A stretch of 64,000 bases of DNA from an uncultured Acetatifactor sp. (GCA_910578215.1 CAJTPH010000011.1:15860-79859); one strand, 5' to 3'; positions 45,978 through 54,700 are shown, counted from the first letter of the stretch. The notes: generated by a model not told the origin, from the sequence alone. A program made the numbers and translations.

Positions 45978-46904
45978 CTAGCTTTTTACATATTCTTCAA
46001 ACATTTCCTTCAGTGCGTCAAATACCGTATATTCAGGTTCCCATCCAAGCTGGGATTTAATCAGACTGTAATCGCAGCATATTACCGGCTGGTCAGTGGG
46101 CCTGAATCTCGCCGGATCAACTTCAAGCTCTATTTTCTGTGAGCTTTGTCCTACTACATAGTCCAGCATTTCCTGCAGACTGTACGCCTTTCCGCTGCCC
46201 ACATTATAGACTATCGTGCAATCGTCGCTTTCGGCAATCATCAGATACGCCCGGACAATGTCCCTGACATGACTGAAGTCCCTCCTGACTGCCAGATTGC
46301 CAACCTTCATAACACCCGGTTTTCCTGACCTTTCTATTTCTGCAACCTGCTTACAAAAGCTGGGCAATACAAAGGTATCCTTCTGACCGATACCGGTATG
46401 GTTAAAGGGTCTGACACAATATATCTTCAAGTCATGCTGCTCCCGATACATTTTGGCAAACTGTTCCTGCGTCACCTTGGAGATACCATAGGGGTTGCCT
46501 GCATTTAAGGGTCTGTCCTCGCTCATGGGGAAATCCGAAACTATATATTCTTCACTGGACCCGATAAGCATGATTCTTGGCTTTTTTTTGCTTTTGCGAG
46601 CTGCCTCCAGGATATTGAGAGCTCCGACAACATTAATCTGTATCGTTGTCTGCGGAATGCTCCAGGACATTCCGACACTGCTGACCGCGGCAAGATTGAC
46701 TATGATGTCAGGCTCAATGCTATTGATCGTATTTTCTACGCCTTCGCTGTCCATCAGGTCGGAAACGAAGAAATGCACCTCGCTCGGAAGCCGCTCTCCC
46801 CGAATCCGGTCTGTTCCATATACATCATAGCCATGCTCCAGAAATTCCTGTGATAAATAGCTTCCTACAAAGCCTCCCACTCCAAATATCAGAACCTTCT
46901 TCAT
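45978..46904 (-). CDS. rmd: GDP-6-deoxy-D-lyxo-4-hexulose reductase (RMD-like SDR)
   Basis: About 308 residues from ATG 46904 (SD AGAGGTG; a frame opens upstream to 46973 but adds unconserved residues). NAD(P) site VLIFGVGGFVGSYL at the N-terminus, and the SSEEY / YGISK catalytic pair. Placed directly after gmd, it should reduce GDP-4-keto-6-deoxymannose to GDP-rhamnose (or the talose epimer); the stereochemistry cannot be read from sequence. Confidence 0.85.
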   Translation of the reverse strand: MKKVLIFGVGGFVGSYLSQEFLEHGYDVYGTDRIRGERLPSEVHFFVSDLMDSEGVENTINSIEPDIIVNLAAVSSVGMSWSIPQTTIQINVVGALNILEAARKSKKKPRIMLIGSSEEYIVSDFPMSEDRPLNAGNPYGISKVTQEQFAKMYREQHDLKIYCVRPFNHTGIGQKDTFVLPSFCKQVAEIERSGKPGVMKVGNLAVRRDFSHVRDIVRAYLMIAESDDCTIVYNVGSGKAYSLQEMLDYVVGQSSQKIELEVDPARFRPTDQPVICCDYSLIKSQLGWEPEYTVFDALKEMFEEYVKS

Positions 46905-46976
46905 GGTCTCCCGCACCTCTTTTCCATCGCATGAAAAATACATACCGGCAACTTTTACTCCGCCCTGCAGCATCCG

Positions 46977-48008
46977 TCAGATCCCGGCTTCCTTTTTTGC
47001 AAGCTGCAGATCATGCTGCGCCATAATTGCGCATAACTGCTCGTAGCTTGTCTTCTGGGGATTCCATCCAAGCTTTGTCCTTGCCTTGGTTGGATCTCCC
47101 AAAAGATTCACCACATCGGTAGGGCGGAACCATTTAGGATTGACACATACCAGCATTTTTCCGGTCTTTTTGTCATAACCCTTTTCATCAATACCGGTTC
47201 CCTTCCATTCCAGTTCAATTCCGTCGTTGGCAAATACAAGGGTTGTAAATTCACGGACGGTGTGCTGCACACCCGTTGCAATAACATAGTCATCCGGCTC
47301 ATCCTGCTGCAGGATCAGCCACATGCACTCCACATAATCCTTCGCATATCCCCAGTCACGCAGTGAATCCAGGTTGCCCAGCTCCAGGTGGTCCTGAAGT
47401 CCGCAGGCAATTCTTCCTGCAGCCAGGGTAATCTTACGCGTCACAAAATTATCTCCCCGGCGTTCAGACTCATGGTTGAACAAAATACCGTTGCAGGCAT
47501 AAATACCATACGCTTCTCTATATTCCTTCATCATCCAAAAACCGTACAGCTTTGCCACAGCGTATGGACTGTACGGATGAAACGGAGTTAGTTCATTCTG
47601 GGGGCACTCCTCGACCTTCCCGTATAATTCAGAGGTGGATGCCTGATAGACCCTGCAGGTTCTGTCCAAGCCGGCCGTATGGACCGCTTCCAGGATACGC
47701 AGAACGCCAAGGGCATCTACATCTCCCGTATATTCCGCGGCATCAAAGGAAACCTGCACATGACTCTGAGCGGCAAGGTTATAGATTTCATCAGGCTTTA
47801 CCTGCAATATGATGCGCATAATGCTGGAAGAATCGGAAAGATCACCTTCATGGATGACCAGCTTGTCCAATATGTGCTCTATGCGGGCAGTTGTGGATAC
47901 GGACGCCCTTCTGACGATTCCATGAACTTCATATCCTTTTTCCAACAGAAATTCCGCAAGATAAGAGCCGTCCTGCCCTGTGATCCCTGTGATCAAAGCC
48001 TTGTTCAT
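46977..48008 (-). CDS. gmd: GDP-mannose 4,6-dehydratase
   Basis: A 343-residue SDR enzyme: GITGQDG at 8-14, catalytic Thr125/Glu127 in ASTSELYG, Tyr149 and Lys153 in YSPYAVAK, and the NHESERRG motif typical of Gmd. It converts GDP-mannose to GDP-4-keto-6-deoxymannose. First gene of operon B: ATG at 48008, AAGGAG 8 bases upstream, 16 bases from the recombination box at 48025. Confidence 0.95.
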   Translation of the reverse strand: MNKALITGITGQDGSYLAEFLLEKGYEVHGIVRRASVSTTARIEHILDKLVIHEGDLSDSSSIMRIILQVKPDEIYNLAAQSHVQVSFDAAEYTGDVDALGVLRILEAVHTAGLDRTCRVYQASTSELYGKVEECPQNELTPFHPYSPYAVAKLYGFWMMKEYREAYGIYACNGILFNHESERRGDNFVTRKITLAAGRIACGLQDHLELGNLDSLRDWGYAKDYVECMWLILQQDEPDDYVIATGVQHTVREFTTLVFANDGIELEWKGTGIDEKGYDKKTGKMLVCVNPKWFRPTDVVNLLGDPTKARTKLGWNPQKTSYEQLCAIMAQHDLQLAKKEAGI

Positions 48009-48024
48009 TATTTTATCTCCTTAT

Positions 48025-48104
48025 TTATCCCCTTTAGCGGCTAAACAGCGGGAAGCCCTGAATTTCAGGGCTTCCCCGGGGCGGCTGACCATTATTTGTA
48101 CTGC
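48025..48104 (-). repeat. 80-bp leader repeat with recombination box, copy before operon B
   Basis: 78 of 80 positions match 26679-26758. The operon-proximal 21 bp (48025-48045) are the box, inverted relative to 49591-49611 with one mismatch in 21. The hairpin follows, then CAGTACAAATAATGG. Beyond the repeat toward the recombinase, no strong minus-strand promoter was found. Confidence 0.85.
48050..48076 (-). terminator. Perfect hairpin in the operon B leader
   Basis: Same arms as at 26704-26730 (GGGAAGCCCTGAA and complement). It lies between the recombinase stop (48154) and gmd, in the transcription direction of both, so it may stop recombinase transcripts from entering operon B. It has no long U-run. 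Confidence 0.45.
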
Positions 48105-48153
48105 TTATACAAACGTGCCGAGAGCTGTGAGGCATAATGGATTTGGTTCAAAA

Positions 48154-49275
48154 TTATTTCATCAAAAGCTCCAGGCATTTTCTTTTCTGGTCAATATCAC
48201 TGTGCACATAGGTGTTTAAGGTTGTATTGACGGATGAGTGCCCCAAAAGCTCTGCAACCGTTCTGTAATCCGATCCGTTTTGTATACTAAGGGTCGCAAA
48301 GTTATGGCGAAGGGAATGAAAGTTTAAGTATCGCATATTTAACTGGTTCAAAAGCTTTTTGTATTTCTTCTGAATGTTTCGCGGTTCCATAATCTGCTTG
48401 GTGCCAGTGAGGATAAAAACATCGGATTCCTTCTGATGCTTCTGAACGTCTGCCAAAAGGCATAAAGGCAGCGGTATATCTCTAACAGAGGTGGCTGTTT
48501 TCGGGGAGCCGATGCAAAGAATGGTTTTGGAAGAATTAGGCGTTTGGGGATAGGCGGGATTTTTCATTCGGTAAACGGTCCTTTTTATTTTAAACTGTAC
48601 GTTTTGCGCATCGTAATCCTCCCAGCGCAGACCGCTGAGCTCGCCAATTCGCACGCCTGTGTACATGCAGATTAACAGACCGAAGGAAAACTCGTCAGTC
48701 TGGCGTTTCAAATATTCCTCTAAGCATTTCCATTCGTGTGCGGTAAAGATTTCCGGCATTCTTTTGGTCTGTTTGGGAAGCTGGGGTGCAGGAATCCGTA
48801 CAGTACATTGATATTTGTTTTGTACCGATTTCAAGATGGTCTGAAACAACACCATGATAGAACGAATATATGTGGGCGATAAGTTCTCCTTTATTTTAGT
48901 GGATATAAATTCCTGGGTTACAGAATCCGTCAGCTCTTTAATAGGAAGCCTTCCAAAATATGGGCGCAGATGATGGTCTAAAATTGTCTCATAAAGACAG
49001 AAGCTGCTGGTGCGAATATGTTCACGGATATCCGCCTGCCACCAATCAAACAGCTCATTGAATAAAACGGAATCTTCTCCGGTGGTCTCCTGGGCAGCGT
49101 CGGCTTTCACATTCAGAGAGGCTATTATATCGTTTCGTTTTTTCTTAACATCCGCATATTTTGCGGCGTAAACGTAACCGTATTGGATACTGCCGTCCGA
49201 TTTCCGCCCTTTCTGATATCGTGCCTCCCACCGTCCATCCTTCCTTTTACGAATGTTTTCTCCCTTTCTTGCCAT
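48154..49275 (-). CDS. Tyrosine recombinase/integrase
   Basis: A 373-residue enzyme: an N-terminal arm-binding domain (1-55, RKRKDGRWEARYQKG), a SAM-like core-binding domain (about 70-160) and the catalytic domain (about 175-373). The full catalytic set is visible: R209, K259, H320, R323, H346 and nucleophile Y356 in NTYVHSD. The size and arm domain are those of conjugative-element and phage integrases, but no excisionase or transfer genes are near. It lies inside inverted repeats that front two operons. AGGAGA precedes the ATG by 8 bases. Confidence 0.9.
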   Translation of the reverse strand: MARKGENIRKRKDGRWEARYQKGRKSDGSIQYGYVYAAKYADVKKKRNDIIASLNVKADAAQETTGEDSVLFNELFDWWQADIREHIRTSSFCLYETILDHHLRPYFGRLPIKELTDSVTQEFISTKIKENLSPTYIRSIMVLFQTILKSVQNKYQCTVRIPAPQLPKQTKRMPEIFTAHEWKCLEEYLKRQTDEFSFGLLICMYTGVRIGELSGLRWEDYDAQNVQFKIKRTVYRMKNPAYPQTPNSSKTILCIGSPKTATSVRDIPLPLCLLADVQKHQKESDVFILTGTKQIMEPRNIQKKYKKLLNQLNMRYLNFHSLRHNFATLSIQNGSDYRTVAELLGHSSVNTTLNTYVHSDIDQKRKCLELLMK

Positions 49276-49508
49276 TACTCTTTCTCCTCTTAAGTGTATT
49301 TGGGTTATTTTTCAGGAACCCCATAAACCTGACCGTCAAACGGCATAATAAATTATAAAGATGAAAGCATGGAAAATCAGCAACTTTGATTCCGAACATG
49401 ACCCTTTTTTTGACCATGAATACGGGAATAATTAATAAAAAAGCGAATAATTTCCCGAAATTTGCAGATCATTTTCTTGACGGGAAGGCAATAAATTGGC
49501 ATATTACA
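49276..49508. other. Recombinase upstream region
   Basis: AT-rich. Apart from the recombinase -10 and ribosome site I see no coding sequence with support; a 78-codon plus-strand frame (49386-49622) runs through the promoter and box and is not credible. Confidence 0.5.
49352..49357 (-). promoter_or_regulatory. Probable -10 of the recombinase promoter
   Basis: TATAAT on the minus strand about 80 bases upstream of the recombinase ATG; no good -35 at the right spacing, so the promoter may be weak. The leader contains a small hairpin CCGT-TTG-ACGG. Confidence 0.35.
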
Positions 49509-49537
49509 TTGACTTTTGAATATATGCGTGCTAAAAT
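49509..49537 (+). promoter_or_regulatory. Strong promoter facing operon C
   Basis: TTGACT, an exact 17-base spacer, and TAAAAT with an extended TGC before it. Expected start near 49544, reading through the box into operon C. It is the best sigma-A promoter of the three operon fronts and lies inside the putative invertible segment, 54 bases from its right end. Confidence 0.7.
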
Positions 49538-49590
49538 AAGGTTTCAAAAGAGGCAAATTCCTTGCGAATTCGTCAAGGTTAGAGTGAAAA

Positions 49591-49614
49591 TTTGGCCGCT
49601 AAAGGGGATAATTA
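49591..49614 (+). repeat. Recombination box before operon C
   Basis: Exactly identical, inverted, to 26676-26699 and 20 of 21 identical to 48025-48045. The 80-bp repeat and hairpin are absent here. With the next bases it can form its own hairpin (GCCGCTAA - loop - TTAGCGGC, 49594-49618). Confidence 0.85.
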
Positions 49615-49732
49615 GCGGCTAAAGAATACCTTTTTTATTCTATTTACTGATAACAGGCAAGTGCTGCGGCAATTTATAGAACTCTCTATTTCTATATTTG
49701 CGCTGGATAAGCTGAGAGGAATATCTTTAATT

Positions 49733-50953
49733 ATGGCAGTTACAGACAAAGCTGATATATATCTTGTGGGAAGCAAATGTATTGGGCAGTACGGCGGATA
49801 TGAATCTTTTGTTCAAAAGCTTTTGGAATACCATCGAGAAAATAAAGCGATTCAATATCATGTCGCCTGTAAGGAAAATGGCGACGGTCATATGGTAGTT
49901 TCCAAGCTGCCAGGGGCATCTCAGGTAAAAGAAAAAAGATTTACTTATTGTAATGCGGATTGCTTTTTGATCAATGTACCCACTTGGCTAAAATCCGCTC
50001 AGGCTATTTTTTATGATGTGATGGCGCTAAAAGAGTGCTGCCGGCATATAGAAAAAAACCATATACAAAATCCTGTTGTGTATATCATGGCTTGCCGAAT
50101 TGGTCCTTTCATTAAAAGATATGTAAAAAAAATACATAGTCTGGGCGGAAAGGTATATTTAAATCCCGATGGTCATGAATGGAAACGTGCTAAGTGGTCT
50201 GCTCCTGTCCGTAGATATTGGAAAGAGTCAGAACGCCTTATGGTTAAAGCGGCTGATTTAATTATCTGTGACAGCGTTAATATTGAACGCTATATTCAAA
50301 CTGAATACAAAAAATATAATCCAGTCACCGAGTATATCGCGTACGGCGCCGAAATACGGTCCAGCCAGCTTTCAGATGATAATTCCAAATATGTTGAATG
50401 GATGCGGAAGCATGCTATATCTTCGACATATTTTACCGTGGTAGGGCGCTGCGTGCCCGAAAATAACTTTGAGCCAATCATCCGGGAGTTCATGAACAGC
50501 AAGACAGATAAGGATCTTGTAATTATCACTACCGAAAATACAAGATTCCTGCAGGAAATGGAAAACAGGCTGCATTATAGCAAAGATAAACGTATTAAGT
50601 TTGTGGGAACCGTTTATGACCAGGAGCTGTTAAAAAAAATTCGTGAAAAAAGCTATGGCTATTTTCATGGTCATTCCGTAGGCGGGACAAACCCCTCATT
50701 ATTGGAAGCGCTTGGCAGTACAAAGCTTAATCTGTTATATAATGTTTGCTTTAACAGAGAGGTTGCACAGGATTCTGCCCTGTACTGGGAATTAGACAAA
50801 GGCAGCTTATCCCGCCTGATCGATCATGTTACCCAGATGGCGCCGGATGAAATCGACGAATACGGAAGAAGGGCAAAACAAAGAATCAGGGATGCATATA
50901 GCTGGCAGTTCGTTTGCGACCGATACGCGGATATATTTTTAAACCGGGCATGA
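49733..50953 (+). CDS. DUF1972-type glycosyltransferase (rhamnosyltransferase-like), first gene of operon C
   Basis: About 406 residues from ATG 49733 (MAVTDKADIYLVGSKCIGQYGG); a GTG at 49661 would add 24 unconserved residues. The GQYGGYESFVQKLL segment, PDGHEWKRAKWS and HGHSVGGTNPSLLEAL belong to the DUF1972/Cps2T-like GT4 group, often beta-1,4-rhamnosyltransferases. Here a heptose or 6-deoxyheptose donor is also possible. The leader from the promoter is about 190 bases. Confidence 0.8.
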   Translation: MAVTDKADIYLVGSKCIGQYGGYESFVQKLLEYHRENKAIQYHVACKENGDGHMVVSKLPGASQVKEKRFTYCNADCFLINVPTWLKSAQAIFYDVMALKECCRHIEKNHIQNPVVYIMACRIGPFIKRYVKKIHSLGGKVYLNPDGHEWKRAKWSAPVRRYWKESERLMVKAADLIICDSVNIERYIQTEYKKYNPVTEYIAYGAEIRSSQLSDDNSKYVEWMRKHAISSTYFTVVGRCVPENNFEPIIREFMNSKTDKDLVIITTENTRFLQEMENRLHYSKDKRIKFVGTVYDQELLKKIREKSYGYFHGHSVGGTNPSLLEALGSTKLNLLYNVCFNREVAQDSALYWELDKGSLSRLIDHVTQMAPDEIDEYGRRAKQRIRDAYSWQFVCDRYADIFLNRA

Positions 50954-51040
50954 TCAGCTTCACCTGCACCGTCAGAGCATGCATTCAATGCTTCTTGCCG
51001 GAATGCATGGCAGAAAAAGGCATGCATTAGAGGGAATGCT

Positions 51041-52045
51041 ATGATAATTACGAAAACACCGTTCCGCATGTCATTTTTTGGCGGCGGTACAGATATGGAA
51101 GAATATTTTAAGGAATACGGGGGCGCTGTATTGTCTACCACATTTGACAAGTACTGTTATGTCACTGTTCGACATCTCCCCCGGTTTTTTGATTACAAGA
51201 CGCATTTGACCTATTCAAAAATGGAGTATATCTCCGGCTACGATGAAATTCAGCATCCTGCAATTCGTGAAGCAATGCGGCTGCTGGATATGCACGAACT
51301 GCGTTTGACTTATGATTCAGACCTGCCCGCCAAGTCCGGGCTTGGAACATCCAGTTCATTCGCGGTGGGTATGCTGAATGCATTTTATGCGCTTAAGGGA
51401 AAATATGTAAGCAAAAAAACATTAGCGGATCAAGCCATATACCTGGAGCGCGTGCTCTGTAATGAAACCGGGGGATGGCAGGATCAGATCGCAGCATCCT
51501 TTGGCGGTTTTAACCGGATCAATTTTGATTCCGACGGATATGAGGTTCTTCCTATTATTATTTCTCCCAAAAGGAAAATGCAGCTTAACAATAATCTGCT
51601 AATGTTTTTCACGGGCTTTACCCGTTTTTCTTCGGAGGTCCAAAAAGCAAATGCGGCAAGCCGTCCAGAAGATAAAAAGACAACTCTAAGCAAAATGCAC
51701 AGGCTTGTGGATGAGGCCGAACATATTCTCATTGACAAAGAAAGCGATTTGGATGACTTCGGAAGGCTTTTGGATGAGACATGGAAACTGAAAAGACAAA
51801 CCGGTTCTTCCGTCAGCACATCCGGTATTGATGCCTTATACGCAAAAGGAATTGATGCGGGCGCATTAGGCGGCAAGCTTCTAGGCGCAGGCGGCGGTGG
51901 CTTCCTTTTATTTTATGTACAGCCTGACAAGCATGCTTCTGTAAAGCGTGCAATGAGTGACCTGATGTATATTCCGTTTGAATTTGAAAACAGCGGGACA
52001 CAGGTTATTCACTACACTCCCGAATTATATGAGCCTGTTATCTGA
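51041..52045 (+). CDS. hddA: D-glycero-alpha-D-manno-heptose 7-phosphate kinase
   Basis: A 334-residue GHMP kinase: TPFRMSFFGGGTD at the N-terminus, PAKSGLGTSSS (96-106) as the ATP loop, KLLGAGGGGFLLFY as motif 3. With GmhA and the HddC-GmhB fusion it forms the GDP-D-glycero-D-manno-heptose route: it phosphorylates C1 of the heptose 7-phosphate. The gap from the first gene is 87 bases. Confidence 0.9.
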   Translation: MIITKTPFRMSFFGGGTDMEEYFKEYGGAVLSTTFDKYCYVTVRHLPRFFDYKTHLTYSKMEYISGYDEIQHPAIREAMRLLDMHELRLTYDSDLPAKSGLGTSSSFAVGMLNAFYALKGKYVSKKTLADQAIYLERVLCNETGGWQDQIAASFGGFNRINFDSDGYEVLPIIISPKRKMQLNNNLLMFFTGFTRFSSEVQKANAASRPEDKKTTLSKMHRLVDEAEHILIDKESDLDDFGRLLDETWKLKRQTGSSVSTSGIDALYAKGIDAGALGGKLLGAGGGGFLLFYVQPDKHASVKRAMSDLMYIPFEFENSGTQVIHYTPELYEPVI

Positions 52046-52098
52046 TAGTGAAAGCCGGATGTAGCTGTAAACGATTAAAAAATCAAAAGGAATACTTT

Positions 52099-52758
52099 AT
52101 GCCTGAAAATAGATTAGAAAAACATCTTAGTCTGCTCATCGAGCGGTATCCTGCTTTGAGTATGATTAAAAACGACATTCAAAAGGCTTACAACCTGCTG
52201 CAAGAATGTTATGAACACGATCATAAGCTGTTAATTGCCGGAAATGGAGGTTCAGCCGCTGATTCGGAACATATTGCCGGTGAGCTGATGAAACGTTTTA
52301 AATTACCCCGGCATATACCGACAGCCTTTGCCGATAAGCTCATAAAAGCCGACCCTGTGCGTGGAGCTGCTCTTGCCGATAGGCTGGAAAGGGGCCTGAC
52401 AGCGATTCCGCTTGTTGCACATGAGGCTCTTTCAACAGCCTATATCAACGATGTAGATGGGCTTGGTGTATTTGCTCAACAGCTTTATGGCTATGGACGT
52501 CCGGGAGATGTCTTTCTCGGAATCTCCACATCCGGAAACAGCAGTAATATCATGAATGCTGCGGTTGTGGCGCGGGCTCTGGAGATAAAGGTAATTGGGT
52601 TGACAGGCGCAAATGGCGGGGAGCTGGCTGAGATCGCAGATATGGCGATTAAGGTGCCGGAAACAGAAACATATAAGGTTCAGGAACTTCATCTTCCCGT
52701 ATACCACTGCCTGTGCCTGATGTTAGAGGATTATTTCTTTGGAGGCGAAAGCAAATGA
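52099..52758 (+). CDS. gmhA: Sedoheptulose-7-phosphate isomerase
   Basis: About 219 residues from ATG 52099 (AAAAGGAA upstream). A SIS-domain protein with AGNGGSAADSEHIAGELM, the GmhA substrate site, and GDVFLGISTSGNSSNI. First step of heptose synthesis from sedoheptulose-7-phosphate. It ends in an ATGA overlap with the next gene. The earlier in-frame ATG at 52048 adds residues without family support. Confidence 0.9.
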   Translation: MPENRLEKHLSLLIERYPALSMIKNDIQKAYNLLQECYEHDHKLLIAGNGGSAADSEHIAGELMKRFKLPRHIPTAFADKLIKADPVRGAALADRLERGLTAIPLVAHEALSTAYINDVDGLGVFAQQLYGYGRPGDVFLGISTSGNSSNIMNAAVVARALEIKVIGLTGANGGELAEIADMAIKVPETETYKVQELHLPVYHCLCLMLEDYFFGGESK

Positions 52759-53615
52759 AGATAGCGTTAGTAGGCAGTTCCGGATATATCGCAGGATATC
52801 TTCTGGAGAGATTCTCGGTGGAACCAAGTGTTAATAAGGTTTTACAAATTGATCAAAACGGCAATGCACAGGCATATTTAAACCTTTTAGAACCCGAAAA
52901 TTTTGACTATTCCATATTGGATGAAATGGATTATGTTATTTTTACAGCCGCTGTTTCGGGACCTGACAAGTGCGCTGCCGAATATGATTTTTGCTGGTCG
53001 GTTAATGTCACCGGCACAATCTACTTCATCCGCAAAGCCTTAAATCGAAATTGCAGGGTTTTGTTTTTTTCCAGCGATGCGGTATTCGGGGACATTCCGG
53101 GAGAAATATACACGGAAAAATCCGAAACCAGAGCAGAAACTCCTTATGGCCGGATGAAAAAAGCCGTGGAAGACGAGTTCAGGAAAAATTCCCGATTTAA
53201 GGCTATCCGTTTATCTTATGTAGTATCGACGAGAGATCGGTTCGTATCGTATTGTCTGGAATGTATGCAAAAGAATGAAGCAGCGGACATATTCCACCCT
53301 TTTTATAGAAACTGTATTGTTGTAAGCGATGTGGTGGATGTTGTAATCTGGTTTATTAACCATTGGAGCGAATATCCTGACTTTGCCCTGAATGTAGCTG
53401 GCAGTGAGCTTATCAGCCGTATTCGTATTGCCGATGAGCTGAACCGGCAATTTGCCAATAGGCTAAAATACACAATCTCCACTCCGGACGGCAATTTTTA
53501 CAAAAACCGTCCGCAAATAACCCAGATGAAAAGCCTGTATATGCAAGAATATGGAATTTTAAAGGACGAAACGTTTACGGAGAAATTAAAAAAAGAGCTC
53601 TCGTTTCTTACCTGA
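52755..53615 (+). CDS. NAD(P)-dependent sugar epimerase/reductase (RmlD/DmhB-like)
   Basis: About 286 residues from ATG 52755, with GGAGGCGAAAGCAA upstream. KIALVGSSGYIAGYLLER is the dinucleotide site; the SSDAVFGD / PYGRMKK block carries the catalytic residues of RmlD-type reductases. Between GmhA and a GDP-sugar dehydratase it is a candidate reductase for GDP-6-deoxy-heptose, similar in role to DmhB of Yersinia. Confidence 0.7.
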   Translation: MKIALVGSSGYIAGYLLERFSVEPSVNKVLQIDQNGNAQAYLNLLEPENFDYSILDEMDYVIFTAAVSGPDKCAAEYDFCWSVNVTGTIYFIRKALNRNCRVLFFSSDAVFGDIPGEIYTEKSETRAETPYGRMKKAVEDEFRKNSRFKAIRLSYVVSTRDRFVSYCLECMQKNEAADIFHPFYRNCIVVSDVVDVVIWFINHWSEYPDFALNVAGSELISRIRIADELNRQFANRLKYTISTPDGNFYKNRPQITQMKSLYMQEYGILKDETFTEKLKKELSFLT

Positions 53616-53662
53616 ATACAATACCGAAACAAAATTTTTATTTATATTTGGAGGAAAAATGA

Positions 53663-54700
53663 ATGGCAAAAAAAGCGTTAATAACCGGCGTTACCGGAAT
53701 GGTAGGCTCTCATCTTTGTGATTTTCTTTTGGATAACTCAGATTGGGATATTTATGGCGTATGTCGATGGAGAAGCCCGTTAGACAATGTAAGTCATCTA
53801 TTGGAAAGGGTCAACAATAGAGACCGCCTCTTTTTTATGTACGCGGATCTAAACGACCAGATCTCCTTAATTAAGGCCGTAAAAGAAATAAAACCTGATT
53901 ATGTGTTTCATCTTGCGGCACAAAGCTATCCGCAGACAAGCTTTACCGCTCCAATCGATACACTCAACACAAACATTTTGGGAACCTGCCGATTGCTTGA
54001 GGCAATTCATCTCTTGATGAATGAAGACCAAAATTATTTTCCGGTTATTCATGTCTGCGCATCATCCGAGGTATTTGGGAAAATTCCCGCGGCAAAAAAG
54101 CCTGAAAGCGGCATCCACGAAGAATGCCCTTTCCATCCTGCATCCCCCTATGCAATATCAAAAGTAGGAACTGATCTTCTTGGGCGATATTATGCGGAAG
54201 CTTACGGCATGACCGTAATGACAACTCGTATGTTTACTCATACCGGACCCCGTCGTGGGGATGTCTTTCATGAGTCCACCTTTGCAAAGCAGATTGCCAT
54301 GATTGAAGCCGGTATGATCGAGCCAAAGGTAATGGTGGGAAATCTGAAATCACTGCGTACTTACGCCGATGTCCGCGATGCCGTAAAGGCATATTATATG
54401 CTTGTTACCGTAAATCCCGTGGCGGGCGAATATTACAATATTGGAGGCTCTTATACCTGTGAGGTGGGTGATACGCTGAATACGCTTATCTCCTATTCTT
54501 CCATGAAAGACCGGATAAGGGTTGAAACAGACCCCGAAAGACTGCGTCCCATTGATGCCGATCTTCAGGTACCGGATTGCCGGAAATTTAAGGAACATAC
54601 GGGATGGGCGCCGGAGATCCCGTTTGAAAAGACTATGCATGATCTGCTTGATTACTGGCGCGAGCGGGTAAACAAGGGCGAAAAATTTTTGACAAGGTAG
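53663..54700 (+). CDS. GDP-mannose/GDP-heptose 4,6-dehydratase-like SDR
   Basis: A 345-residue enzyme: GVTGMVG at 9-15, catalytic SSEVFGK, Tyr163 and Lys167 in SPYAISK. It is clearly different from the operon B Gmd (lacks the NHESERRG motif; MFTHTGPRRGDVF instead). In a heptose operon the best guess is dehydration of GDP-D-glycero-D-manno-heptose (DmhA-like), which would make a 6-deoxyheptose branch; GDP-mannose remains possible. Confidence 0.75.
   Translation: MAKKALITGVTGMVGSHLCDFLLDNSDWDIYGVCRWRSPLDNVSHLLERVNNRDRLFFMYADLNDQISLIKAVKEIKPDYVFHLAAQSYPQTSFTAPIDTLNTNILGTCRLLEAIHLLMNEDQNYFPVIHVCASSEVFGKIPAAKKPESGIHEECPFHPASPYAISKVGTDLLGRYYAEAYGMTVMTTRMFTHTGPRRGDVFHESTFAKQIAMIEAGMIEPKVMVGNLKSLRTYADVRDAVKAYYMLVTVNPVAGEYYNIGGSYTCEVGDTLNTLISYSSMKDRIRVETDPERLRPIDADLQVPDCRKFKEHTGWAPEIPFEKTMHDLLDYWRERVNKGEKFLTR

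Larger units (their letters stand above)
48025..49611. mobile_element. Putative invertible segment carrying its recombinase and a promoter
   Basis: Bounded by inverted copies of the box. It contains the tyrosine recombinase gene, the operon-B-side hairpin, and at the other end a strong promoter facing operon C. Inversion would place that promoter before gmd and the hairpin before operon C. Structure seen in sequence; function inferred from resemblance to invertible promoter switches of gut bacteria. Confidence 0.65.

Noticed and set aside
26679..48104. 80-bp repeats as ends of an insertion sequence or transposon
   Set aside because: They are direct, carry no transposase between them, show no target duplication, and each sits exactly at an operon start.
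48154..49275. Recombinase as integrase of a conjugative element or prophage
   Set aside because: No excisionase, relaxase, phage or transfer genes are nearby; the inverted boxes fit a switch better, though an origin from such an element is likely.
49386..49622. 78-codon plus-strand frame overlapping the operon C promoter and box
   Set aside because: No ribosome site, unusual composition, and it is fully explained by the promoter and recombination box it covers.
49661..49732. Upstream GTG start for the first gene of operon C
   Set aside because: It adds 24 residues without similarity to the family; the ATG at 49733 starts directly at the conserved domain.
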